Assembly (NCBI GenBank): GCA_902799665.1
Contig: CADCBK010000017.1
Span: 10,879-74,878, forward strand
DNA: 64,000 bases
DNA from: an uncultured Spirochaetaceae bacterium
GTDB taxonomy: Bacteria; Spirochaetota; Spirochaetia; Treponematales; Treponemataceae
Reading direction: 5' to 3'
The position numbers were made by a program, and so were the translations under genes. Positions 1 through 7,491 of this stretch are shown piece after piece. Positions within the stretch are counted from its first letter, which is position 1. Every line of letters begins with the position of its first letter. The notes under the pieces were generated by a model. It did not search any database. It was not told the origin of the DNA and worked only from the letters and a program-made list of their open reading frames with translations.

Positions 1-18
1 CTGATTTGGGGGCGGAAC

Positions 19-1131
19 GTGAATAGAGGAGCCAAAAAAACGATTCTAGCTATTAACGGCGAGTTTTTTTGCAAGAACCTTACCGGTATCGAGCGCGTGG
101 CCACCGACACATTGCTGGAATTGGATTCTCTTTTGTCGGAGGAGACGGAGGCTGGCGCTGGGCTTGCTTCCGGCCAGGTTGAGCTTGTCCTTCCTGCCAA
201 CGCCCAAAACGTTCCCCAATACAAAAACATAAAATGCGTTCGTTTGCCTGTCGCGGCGTCTTTCTTTCCAAAGTGGACGCAAATCCATTTTCAAAAATAC
301 GTTTTTTTCAATCGCCGCGTAAGCCTTGATTTTTCAAACACTTGCCCCTTTTTTTGTCCCGGCGTGGAGTTCCTGCACGACATTTACGCAAAGCTCTATC
401 CTTCCGACTTTAAAAGCCGCCGCGACAAGCTGATTCTTCTTTACAGCAAAATCATGTACCGCCGCATCGCGAAAAAGGCTAAAAAAATAATCGCCGTCAG
501 CGAATTCACAAAAAAAACGATTGTCGACGTTTACAAGGCCGACCCCAAAAAAATCGAGGTCATTTACGACGGCCTTGGCTCCTACAAAAACATCGCGCCT
601 GATTTTTCGATTTTTGACAGGCTTCCGCAATTAAAAGAAAAGGAATTTTACTTTACGCTGGGAAGCCTTTCCACTCGCAAGAACTTAAAATGGATCGCCG
701 AGAACGCGCGCCTTTTTCCAAGCGCGTTTTTCGCTGTTTCTGGAAAGCCGCTTCCGTCGGTGGTTCCGCCGGAACTGGAGGCGCTTAAGGCCTTGCCGAA
801 TGTCTTGATGACAGGCTACCTTTCTGACGCGGAGGTAAAGGCTATCCTTTCAAAATGCAAGGCCTTTGTCTTTCCGACTTACTTTGAAGGCTTTGGCTTG
901 CCTCCGCTTGAGGCCTTGAGCTGCGGCGCTCCGATTGTCGTTTCAAACAGGACGTCGCTTCCTGAGATTTACAAGAATTGCGCCCACTACATTGACCCCG
1001 ACAATCCAAAAGCCGACATAAGCAAGCTGCTGGAAGAGCCGGTCGAGCCGCCCGCCGCTTTGCTAAAAGACTTTACGGCGCGAAACTCCGCGCGCCGCCT
1101 TTTTGAGGTTATTAAAGAAGTCTTGGGTTAG
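19..1131 (+). CDS. GT4-family glycosyltransferase
   Basis: Glycosyltransferase of the GT-B fold, family 4, expected to move a sugar from a nucleotide donor onto a cell-surface glycan at the cytoplasmic side of the membrane. The C-terminal half carries the donor-binding signature EGFGLPPLEAL with the E-x7-E spacing, followed by the GAPIVVSN and SLPEIY segments typical of the family. The start is GTG at 19, chosen because GGGGGCGG lies 4-11 nt upstream. It probably belongs to an operon that begins outside the window. Its stop codon overlaps the stop of the convergent glycosyltransferase by four bases (TTAG at 1128-1131). The sugar and acceptor cannot be told from sequence. Confidence 0.85.
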   Translation: MNRGAKKTILAINGEFFCKNLTGIERVATDTLLELDSLLSEETEAGAGLASGQVELVLPANAQNVPQYKNIKCVRLPVAASFFPKWTQIHFQKYVFFNRRVSLDFSNTCPFFCPGVEFLHDIYAKLYPSDFKSRRDKLILLYSKIMYRRIAKKAKKIIAVSEFTKKTIVDVYKADPKKIEVIYDGLGSYKNIAPDFSIFDRLPQLKEKEFYFTLGSLSTRKNLKWIAENARLFPSAFFAVSGKPLPSVVPPELEALKALPNVLMTGYLSDAEVKAILSKCKAFVFPTYFEGFGLPPLEALSCGAPIVVSNRTSLPEIYKNCAHYIDPDNPKADISKLLEEPVEPPAALLKDFTARNSARRLFEVIKEVLG

Positions 1132-2294
1132 CCGCGGACTTTTTTGCTTTTAGCGGCGCTGTCTACGCCTTGGACTTGAGCCAAAGTTTTTTCGCAGGCG
1201 GCCTTGAATTCCTTTATAAAGCGCTCTCGGCTAAAGGTTTTTGCGTGGGCCGCGATTTTCTTTGAGTCAAACTTTCCCGCCGCCTCTAATTTTTCAAAGG
1301 CTTGGATTGCGGCGGCGCAGGATTCCGCCGTTTGCTCGGCAAAGAAAACGCCAGTTTTGTTTTCAACGACCGTTTCGGTCGCGCCGCCTTTTCCAAATGC
1401 GATGACTGGCGTTCCGCAAGCTTGGGACTCTAGGGGAGTGAGGCCAAAGTCTTCTTCCGCGCAAAAAATCAGCGCCTTGGCTTCGTACAAGTAATTTCGG
1501 ACGGCTTCGTCGCTCGCGCGGCCGGCAAAGACAATGTTTGGGTTTCCGGCGGCGAGTTTTTTAAGATTTTTTTCTTCGGGGCCGCCGCCGATTACGACTA
1601 GTTTTTTTCCAAGCGAGGCGCAGGCCTGGATCGCGATGTCGGCGCGCTTGTACTGAACCAAGCGCGAAAAGAAAACATAATAGTCTTTTTTTTCGACAGC
1701 TTTTGTCGAAGGATAAAAGCGCCTTTCGTTTACGGGCGAGTAAATAACTTGCGCGTCGCGGTTCCAAAATTTCTTTATGCGGCGCGCGATGTATTTTGAG
1801 TTCGCTATTATTGTGTCTATGCGCTGAGCGCTCGCGTAATCCCACAAGCGGATTTGCGGCATCCAGCGGTCCATGAAAAAGCGGGTGAGGGAGCCGCTCC
1901 GCTTTCTGTAGTCAAAGAAAAGATCCCAGGCGTATCTCATCGGCGTGTGGACGTAAGCCACTTGCGCTGTGGACGGCGGCGTTATCACGCCTTTTGCGCA
2001 TGACGACGAGGAGCAAATGACCAAGTCGTAGCCGGTGAAGTCAAAGGACTCAAAGGCCTTTGGCATGAACTTTAAAAGCTTTCTGTAAATTTTTGTCGCA
2101 AAAGGAAGTTTTTGAAGGCTGCTTGTGAAAATCCTGTTCTTTTCAAAATGGCCCTTAAGCTTTTTCTTGTCGTAAACAAGAGTGTAAATGTCCGCGTCTG
2201 GATAAATGTCAAGCGCAAGCTCGCACCAAGTTTCCGCTCCGCCGTAGCTTGTAAGCCAATCGTGAACCAAGGCTACTTTCAATTTTTGTTCCAT
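1128..2294 (-). CDS. GT4-family glycosyltransferase (mannosyltransferase-like)
   Basis: GT-B glycosyltransferase of about normal length (388 aa). The N-terminus (VALVHDWLTSYGGAE) is the typical opening of WbaZ-like GT4 enzymes. The C-terminal donor site is EEDFGLTPLESQACGTPVIAF, and the GGATETV segment follows. It is the last gene of the run manC-GT-hddA-gmhA-hddC/gmhB-GT, 51 nt after the heptose fusion gene, with its own AGGAG Shine-Dalgarno, so it probably adds mannose or D,D-heptose from the GDP-sugars made by its neighbours. That assignment is inference from context. No membrane segment is obvious. Confidence 0.85.
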   Translation of the reverse strand: MEQKLKVALVHDWLTSYGGAETWCELALDIYPDADIYTLVYDKKKLKGHFEKNRIFTSSLQKLPFATKIYRKLLKFMPKAFESFDFTGYDLVICSSSSCAKGVITPPSTAQVAYVHTPMRYAWDLFFDYRKRSGSLTRFFMDRWMPQIRLWDYASAQRIDTIIANSKYIARRIKKFWNRDAQVIYSPVNERRFYPSTKAVEKKDYYVFFSRLVQYKRADIAIQACASLGKKLVVIGGGPEEKNLKKLAAGNPNIVFAGRASDEAVRNYLYEAKALIFCAEEDFGLTPLESQACGTPVIAFGKGGATETVVENKTGVFFAEQTAESCAAAIQAFEKLEAAGKFDSKKIAAHAKTFSRERFIKEFKAACEKTLAQVQGVDSAAKSKKVRG

Positions 2295-2345
2295 ATAAAC
2301 TCCTGATGCTTGCGCCGCCCATGGCGCGCGGCGTTTTTGGGCCTT

Positions 2346-3650
2346 TTACAGTTCCAGTTTTTTAAGCGCGTCGAGCAAGTTTCCGTTCCGCTCGCAAAGA
2401 AGGCTTTGCCTTAAGCCGGCGGCTTTTCCGCACTCAACGTCCTTGTCGCGGTCGCCAATCATATACGAGGCCGAAAGGTCAATGTTAAAGTCGCGCGCCG
2501 CCTGCAAAACCATGCCCGCCTTGGGCTTTCTGCATTCGCAGTCGCGCTTGTATTCCGGCCTCTCGCCCTCAAAGCCCTTGTCGGGGTGGTGGGGGCAAAA
2601 GTAAAGGCCGTCGATGTAGGCGCCCTCGCGGCCCAAAAGCGTTTCAAGCTTTGCGTGTATTTCGTTCAATTGTTGGAGCGTGACTTCGCCGCGCGCGATT
2701 ACCGGTTGGTTTGTGATTACAATAGCAAGAAAGCCTTTTTGGTTTATTTTCTTTACCGCTTCGGCGGCGCCCGGCAAAAGCTCAAGGTCGTCGATGTTTG
2801 TCAAAAAGTTCACTTCCTTGTTTAGCGTTCCGTCGCGGTCAAGAAAGATCGCGCGCTGCTTTTGCGAAAGGTTTTTGCCTTGAACAAGGCCGCTTTTAAG
2901 GTCGGCCTCAACTTGCTCCAAGCGGTCGGGCGTTCCCATGTCCTTTATGTACTCTGTCGTGTCGTAGGCGAAAATGCGGCCTGTCTGGACGGCGGGCTTA
3001 AGAACGTCGCGGTCCAAATCTATCTTGTCGGGGTTTTCGGGATGGCGGGGAACGAGCGTCTTTTTTGTAAGGGCCAAAAGCTCAGGGCTTATGATTTGGA
3101 TTCCCGCGTTGACTCGGTTTTTATACCACAAGCGCTCGTCCTCTTTGGCAAGCCAGGCCGCGACTTTATGCGTGTCCGCGGGCATGCCGCCGCTTCCTTC
3201 AGCCGGATATTCAATCTCGGTCACTATGAGCGAGGAGTCGTAGGGGTGGTTGTTTGGGTGCGTCATAAGGCTTGCGAGCGCCTTTTTTTCTTGGTGAAAG
3301 TTTATGAAGCGCTTAAAGTCTATGTCAAAAATCGTGTCGCCGCACAAGAGCAAAAAATCTTTGTCCAAGCCTTGCGCCTTGAACAAAAAGCCCGCCGTTC
3401 CAAGCGGCTCCTTTTCCTCGTAGTATGAAATGTCGACGCCGAATTTTTTTCCGTCGCCAAAATAGTCGCGGATAAAGTGGCCCAAGTGGCCGATTCCAAT
3501 CAAAATGTCTGTGATGCCGTTTTTCTTTAGGCATTCGATTTGCCATTCCAAAATCGGCTTTCCCAAGACTGGAATCATTGGCTTTGGAATGTCGCTCCGC
3601 ACGCTTGCGATTCTAGTTCCCTTTCCGCCAGCCATTATGACAGCTTTCAT
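2346..3650 (-). CDS. hddC-gmhB: Fused D,D-heptose-1-phosphate nucleotidyltransferase and heptose-bisphosphate phosphatase
   Basis: Two enzymes of the GDP-D-glycero-D-manno-heptose route in one chain of 434 aa. Residues 1 to about 240 are a nucleotidyltransferase with the MAGGKGTR signature and IPKPMIPVLGKPILEW, like HddC, which makes GDP-heptose from heptose-1-phosphate. Residues about 265-434 are a HAD-IIIA phosphatase like GmhB: nucleophile motif DRDGTLN (Asp271), VITNQP, the zinc-finger set CPHH and CEC, and IGDRDKDVECG. GmhB removes the 7-phosphate (the order of its two substrates is anomer-dependent). The gene starts 1 nt after the gmhA stop. Together with gmhA and hddA it completes the pathway. 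Nucleotidyltransferase-HAD fusions of this type occur in other bacteria; base specificity (GDP rather than ADP) is inferred from hddA. Confidence 0.85.
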   Translation of the reverse strand: MKAVIMAGGKGTRIASVRSDIPKPMIPVLGKPILEWQIECLKKNGITDILIGIGHLGHFIRDYFGDGKKFGVDISYYEEKEPLGTAGFLFKAQGLDKDFLLLCGDTIFDIDFKRFINFHQEKKALASLMTHPNNHPYDSSLIVTEIEYPAEGSGGMPADTHKVAAWLAKEDERLWYKNRVNAGIQIISPELLALTKKTLVPRHPENPDKIDLDRDVLKPAVQTGRIFAYDTTEYIKDMGTPDRLEQVEADLKSGLVQGKNLSQKQRAIFLDRDGTLNKEVNFLTNIDDLELLPGAAEAVKKINQKGFLAIVITNQPVIARGEVTLQQLNEIHAKLETLLGREGAYIDGLYFCPHHPDKGFEGERPEYKRDCECRKPKAGMVLQAARDFNIDLSASYMIGDRDKDVECGKAAGLRQSLLCERNGNLLDALKKLEL

Positions 3651-3651
3651 A

Positions 3652-4284
3652 TTATTCCTTCCAAAAATATTCTTCTATCGTCAAGCACAAGGCGTGGTAG
3701 ACCGGAAGATGGAATTCCTGGATTTTAAATGTTTCGTTTTCGGGAACGACAATCGAGATGTCGGCGAGCTCTTTGCACTTTCCGCCTGTCTTTCCTGTAA
3801 GCGCGACGGTTTTGACTCCAAGCGCCTTTGCGACGGCGAGCGCGTAAATGACGTCCTTGGAATTTCCGCTGGTGCTGATTCCCAAAAAGACGTCGCCTTT
3901 TTTTCCAAAGCCCATGACTTGCTGCGCGAACAAAACGTTTCCGTCAACGTCGTTGAGGCTCGCCGTCATAAGGGCTGAGTTGTTTGTAAGCGCGATGGCC
4001 GGAAGCGAGCCCTGCAATTTGTCGCTAAGATAGCTTCCCGTGTCCGAGTCGATCGCGGAAAGCGCGTCCAAAAATTTTTTCTCGGGCTTTCTTTTTTTTA
4101 CGAACGACTTTAAAAGCTCGCCTGTGATGTGGTCACTGTCAGCCGCGCTTCCGCCGTTTCCGGCGACGATTAGTTTTCCTCCGGCCTTGTATGAGTCGAT
4201 TATCGCGCTGGCCGCCGCGCGGATGTCTTTTTCGCATATTGCGAGCGCCGGATAGCGCTCAATCAATTCCTTTATATAGTCCAT
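3652..4284 (-). CDS. gmhA: Phosphoheptose isomerase (sedoheptulose-7-phosphate isomerase)
   Basis: SIS-domain isomerase that turns sedoheptulose 7-phosphate into D-glycero-D-manno-heptose 7-phosphate, the first step of heptose synthesis. The protein has the GmhA hallmarks GNGGSAADSDHITGEL near residue 45, the loop with ALTNNSALMTASLND, and GISTSGNSKDVIYAL, the SIS phosphate-binding loop. Its 210 aa match the longer, HddA-associated GmhA type. It lies 27 nt after hddA and 1 nt before hddC-gmhB, so the three are surely co-transcribed. Confidence 0.92.
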   Translation of the reverse strand: MDYIKELIERYPALAICEKDIRAAASAIIDSYKAGGKLIVAGNGGSAADSDHITGELLKSFVKKRKPEKKFLDALSAIDSDTGSYLSDKLQGSLPAIALTNNSALMTASLNDVDGNVLFAQQVMGFGKKGDVFLGISTSGNSKDVIYALAVAKALGVKTVALTGKTGGKCKELADISIVVPENETFKIQEFHLPVYHALCLTIEEYFWKE

Positions 4285-4311
4285 TGCATTCTCCTTGCGC
4301 GTCGCCGCTAA

Positions 4312-5307
4312 CTAGTCTTCCGCTTCGTAGTAAATGACTTTCGTTCCCTCGTTTTCAAACTTGAACGGAATGTAAAGCAAGTCCTTCATCGCCTCGCGGA
4401 CGGCCGCCTGCTTTTCCTTGGGAACGTAGAAGACCAAAAAGCCGCCTCCGCCCGCGCCCAAAAGCTTTCCGCCCAAGGCGCCGGCCGCGATTCCCTTGTC
4501 GTAAAGCGCGTCGATTCCGCTAGTGGACACGGCGCTGCCTGTTTGACGCTTTAGCTTCCATGTGTGGTCCAAAAGGCGGCCAAAGTCGTCTAAGTCGGCG
4601 CTTTGGTCAACCAAGACTTTTTGCGCGTCGTCGACCAAGCGGAGCATTTCCTTTAGGCGCTCGATTTTTGCGGCCTTTGTTTCGGGCGTGGCTTGGTTTG
4701 CCTTTTGCACGTCAGACGAAAAGCGGGTGAAGCCGGTAAAGAACATCATCAGGCTGTCGTTCAAAAGCCTCTTGCGTTCAGGCGAAATGATCAGAGGAGC
4801 GACTTCGTATGAGTTGTCTTTGAAGGTTATCTTGTTGAAGCCGCCAAAGCTCGCGGCGATTTGGTCTTGCCAGCCGCCCGCTTCTTGGCATAGGTCGCGC
4901 TCCAAGTGAATCGCCTCGTCGGCCAACTTTCTCTTGTCGGCGTACTGGCCTTTTAGGCAGTGGAAGGCGTTTAGCATTCCGACCGCGAAGGAAGACGAGG
5001 TTCCCAAGCCGCTTCTTGCCGGAAGGTCCGCTTCGTAAGTCAAGCGTATGTCCTTTGTGTCCAGCATTTTCATCGCCTCTCGGACCGCCGGGTGGACGAT
5101 TTTTTCTATTTCTTCCACTCGCTCAATCTTGGAGTATGAAAGCTCGGTCTTGTAGTCAAAAAAAGGAGGCAAATGCCGTACCGTCACATAGCAATATTTG
5201 TCGAATGTTGTTGAAAGAACGGCGCCGCCGTGTTCGTTGAAGAATTCCTTCATGTCCGTTCCGCCGCCAAAAAAACTCATGCGGAAGGGCGTTCTTGTGA
5301 TAATCAT
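4312..5307 (-). CDS. hddA: D-glycero-alpha-D-manno-heptose-7-phosphate kinase
   Basis: GHMP-family sugar kinase of 331 aa. The opening RTPFRMSFFGGGTDM is the usual substrate-binding start of HddA/Fkp-type kinases. The ATP loop ARSGLGTSSSF is at residues 97-107 and the C-terminal GHMP motif AGGGGFLVF is present. Its neighbours gmhA and hddC-gmhB define the substrate as D-glycero-D-manno-heptose 7-phosphate, which it phosphorylates at C1. The alpha-configured GDP-linked route (HddA/HddC) supplies heptose for S-layer or capsule-type glycans, unlike the ADP route that feeds lipopolysaccharide core. The start overlaps the stop of the upstream glycosyltransferase by four bases. Confidence 0.88.
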   Translation of the reverse strand: MIITRTPFRMSFFGGGTDMKEFFNEHGGAVLSTTFDKYCYVTVRHLPPFFDYKTELSYSKIERVEEIEKIVHPAVREAMKMLDTKDIRLTYEADLPARSGLGTSSSFAVGMLNAFHCLKGQYADKRKLADEAIHLERDLCQEAGGWQDQIAASFGGFNKITFKDNSYEVAPLIISPERKRLLNDSLMMFFTGFTRFSSDVQKANQATPETKAAKIERLKEMLRLVDDAQKVLVDQSADLDDFGRLLDHTWKLKRQTGSAVSTSGIDALYDKGIAAGALGGKLLGAGGGGFLVFYVPKEKQAAVREAMKDLLYIPFKFENEGTKVIYYEAED

Positions 5308-6383
5308 TTTTCCATTTTAATTGATTCTTCGATTCTTTTCAATACCGCCTGCGCGCTGAAACGGTAGGAGTAAACGCGTTCCACAGGCTGGAAGGGGCTT
5401 TGGTCGGAATAGGCGGCTGCGATTTTTCGCGCGAGGTCGTCCGCGTCGCCCGCCTTGAAGAAAGTCACTGGAAGGCGGCCGTATATTTCCTTAAAAACCG
5501 GAATGTCCGAAATCACCGCGCGGGTTCCTGAATAAAGCGCCTGCAGGGGAGGAACGCCAAAGCCTTCGTAAAGGGAAGGTTGGACCAAAAGCCGCGCTTC
5601 TTCTATCAGCGTTTTAAGCTTTTCGTCGGGAACAAAGCCCGTGAACTCGATTCCTTTTTTTTCGGCCTCGCGCATGAGGGCGTCCAATTCCGTGTCGCTT
5701 GTGCGAAAGTTTTCCTTTGAGCCTACGATTAAAAGTCGGGGCAGGCTGACCTCCGACGGGCGCGGCGCCTTTTGGGCTTGCGGACCCTTTTGGCCTGCCA
5801 AGATTTCGCGCGCCTTTAGGAAGGCTGGAACCAGCGTCTTTATTCCCTTGTGCGCCTTTATGTTTCCGACAAAAATAATCGTATCCGTTTTCCGCGCGCT
5901 GTCAAAGCCTCCGGCCGCCTCTTCGTTGTAAAGGGGAACGCCTGAGTAAACTACCGTTATGTTTTTTTTGCACCTAAGGCGCGCAAGGATCCGGCCCTTT
6001 GAAAACTCGCTTACGGTAAAGATTTCGCGCGACTTGTTTATTGCGTGTTGGTAAATCAACTTGCGAGCGAGCGTTCCAAACTTTCCCGCAAGCGGAAGGT
6101 CCAAAAAGATTACGTCGTGAATAGTTGTGAATATAGGAACTTTTATTCCGCGGCTAAAAAGGCGGCCTGGAACGTTGCAGTAGGGCGAAAAGTAGGCGTC
6201 GCAGCCGTTGATTTTTTTTATGAGGCCGCGCGGGAAGAAAAACATTTCCTTAAGCGAAAAGGGCTTTATGTCCGGCTTTATTTCAACTACTTCCGCTCCC
6301 GCTTTTAGAGTTGGAAGCATGCTGTCGATAAAGGCTCCTATTCCGCTTTTTCCGCTCATGCGGAGGTCAACCGCGATTTTCAT
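5304..6383 (-). CDS. GT4-family glycosyltransferase
   Basis: GT-B glycosyltransferase of 359 aa. Start chosen at ATG 6383 (MKIAVDLRMSGKSGIG), because its A is shared with the TAA stop of manC (TAATG). A longer frame upstream would only read through manC. The family 4 donor signature is EGFGVPPLQALYSG, with SEFSKGRI and IFVGNIKAHKG before it. The position between manC and hddA suggests it uses GDP-mannose or GDP-heptose. A basic, low-complexity stretch around AGQKGPQAQKAPRPSE in the middle is a lineage-specific insertion in the linker between the two Rossmann domains. Confidence 0.85.
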   Translation of the reverse strand: MKIAVDLRMSGKSGIGAFIDSMLPTLKAGAEVVEIKPDIKPFSLKEMFFFPRGLIKKINGCDAYFSPYCNVPGRLFSRGIKVPIFTTIHDVIFLDLPLAGKFGTLARKLIYQHAINKSREIFTVSEFSKGRILARLRCKKNITVVYSGVPLYNEEAAGGFDSARKTDTIIFVGNIKAHKGIKTLVPAFLKAREILAGQKGPQAQKAPRPSEVSLPRLLIVGSKENFRTSDTELDALMREAEKKGIEFTGFVPDEKLKTLIEEARLLVQPSLYEGFGVPPLQALYSGTRAVISDIPVFKEIYGRLPVTFFKAGDADDLARKIAAAYSDQSPFQPVERVYSYRFSAQAVLKRIEESIKMEK

Positions 6384-7453
6384 TACAGGAACTCTTCCAT
6401 GCCCTTTTCGCGCAGGGCGGCCAAAACTTTCTTTATGTCGCCGCAAGCGTCTTTTGCGCAAATCAAAAGCGCGTCGTCGGCGTCCACCACGACTGTGTCC
6501 TTAAGGCCGACGCAGGCGATCAATTTTTTTCCGCCCAGGATGACGTTGCCGGAAGAGTTTACAGTCACGACTTTTCCTTCAATCGTAGAGCCGCTTTGGT
6601 CGCTTCCCTTGATTCTGCCTACGGCGAGCCAAGAGCCCACGTCGTCCCAGCCGAAGTTTCCGGGAATCGTGTAAATGTCCTTGGCTTTTTCCATAACGCC
6701 GTAGTCGATTGACTCGGACGGAAGCGTCGGGAACACGCTTTCCAAAACATTGTTGTAGTCCGCCGTTCCTATTGAAGCCTGAATTTTTTCAAGGCCGGCG
6801 CTTAGGTCGGGCATGAATTTTTTTATTGAAGATAGAACCGTAGAGGCTTTCCAGACGAACATTCCGCTGTTCCAAAGGTAGCCGCCCTCGGAAAGGTATT
6901 TTTTCGCGGTTTCCAAATCGGGCTTTTCGACAAAGCGGTCAACCTTAAAGGCGCTTCCGTCTTTTTGGCTTTTGTCAAATTTTATGTAGCCGTAGCCGGT
7001 CTCGGGATAGTTGGGCGTGATTCCCATCGTCACAATCTTTTGTTCCTTTTGGGCGACGGCGACGGCTTCCTTTAGCGTCTGGACAAAAAGCGCGTCGTCC
7101 TTGATCAGGCTGTCGCTTGCCAAGACCATCATCACCGCGTCGCCGTCTTTTTGGGCGACATGCGCGGCTCCTAGCCCTATGCAGGGAGCCGTGTTCCGCG
7201 CGACCGGCTCGCAAAGAATGTTTTCTTCGGGAATTCCGGGAAGCTGCTCTTGGACGAGCGCCTTGTATTTTTTGTTTGTGGCGACATAAACGTCCTTTAT
7301 GTCCACCAAGGGCTTTATGCGGTCAACCGTAAGCTGAATCATCGTCCGGCTGTCGTTTGTAAGGCTTAAAAACTGTTTTGGAAGGCTTTGCCTGCTCTTG
7401 GGCCAAAAGCGCTCTCCGCGCCCGCCCGCCATAATCAACGCTGTGACTTTCAT
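6383..7453 (-). CDS. manC: Mannose-1-phosphate guanylyltransferase
   Basis: Makes GDP-mannose from GTP and mannose 1-phosphate. The N-terminal signature MAGGRGERFWPKSR followed by PKQF is diagnostic, and FVEKPDLETAKKYL with NSGMFVWK gives the sugar-binding part. At 356 aa it is the short form: the C-terminal cupin isomerase domain of bifunctional enzymes is absent. It heads the glycan operon, 38 nt after pbpC, and has its own promoter (TTGAAG, 17 nt, TAAAAT) whose -10 box ends 6 nt before the ATG. It supplies donor for the glycosyltransferases that follow. Confidence 0.92.
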   Translation of the reverse strand: MKVTALIMAGGRGERFWPKSRQSLPKQFLSLTNDSRTMIQLTVDRIKPLVDIKDVYVATNKKYKALVQEQLPGIPEENILCEPVARNTAPCIGLGAAHVAQKDGDAVMMVLASDSLIKDDALFVQTLKEAVAVAQKEQKIVTMGITPNYPETGYGYIKFDKSQKDGSAFKVDRFVEKPDLETAKKYLSEGGYLWNSGMFVWKASTVLSSIKKFMPDLSAGLEKIQASIGTADYNNVLESVFPTLPSESIDYGVMEKAKDIYTIPGNFGWDDVGSWLAVGRIKGSDQSGSTIEGKVVTVNSSGNVILGGKKLIACVGLKDTVVVDADDALLICAKDACGDIKKVLAALREKGMEEFL

Positions 7454-7488
7454 TCTTTCATTTTAGCGCAAAATGCCTTTGCCTTCAA
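7454..7488 (-). promoter_or_regulatory. manC promoter, leaderless type
   Basis: Reading the minus strand: TTGAAG (7483-7488), 17-nt spacer, TAAAAT (7460-7465), then six bases GAAAGA and the manC ATG. Transcription starting 7 nt after the -10 box would begin on the A of the ATG. Confidence 0.6.
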
Positions 7489-7491
7489 CAT

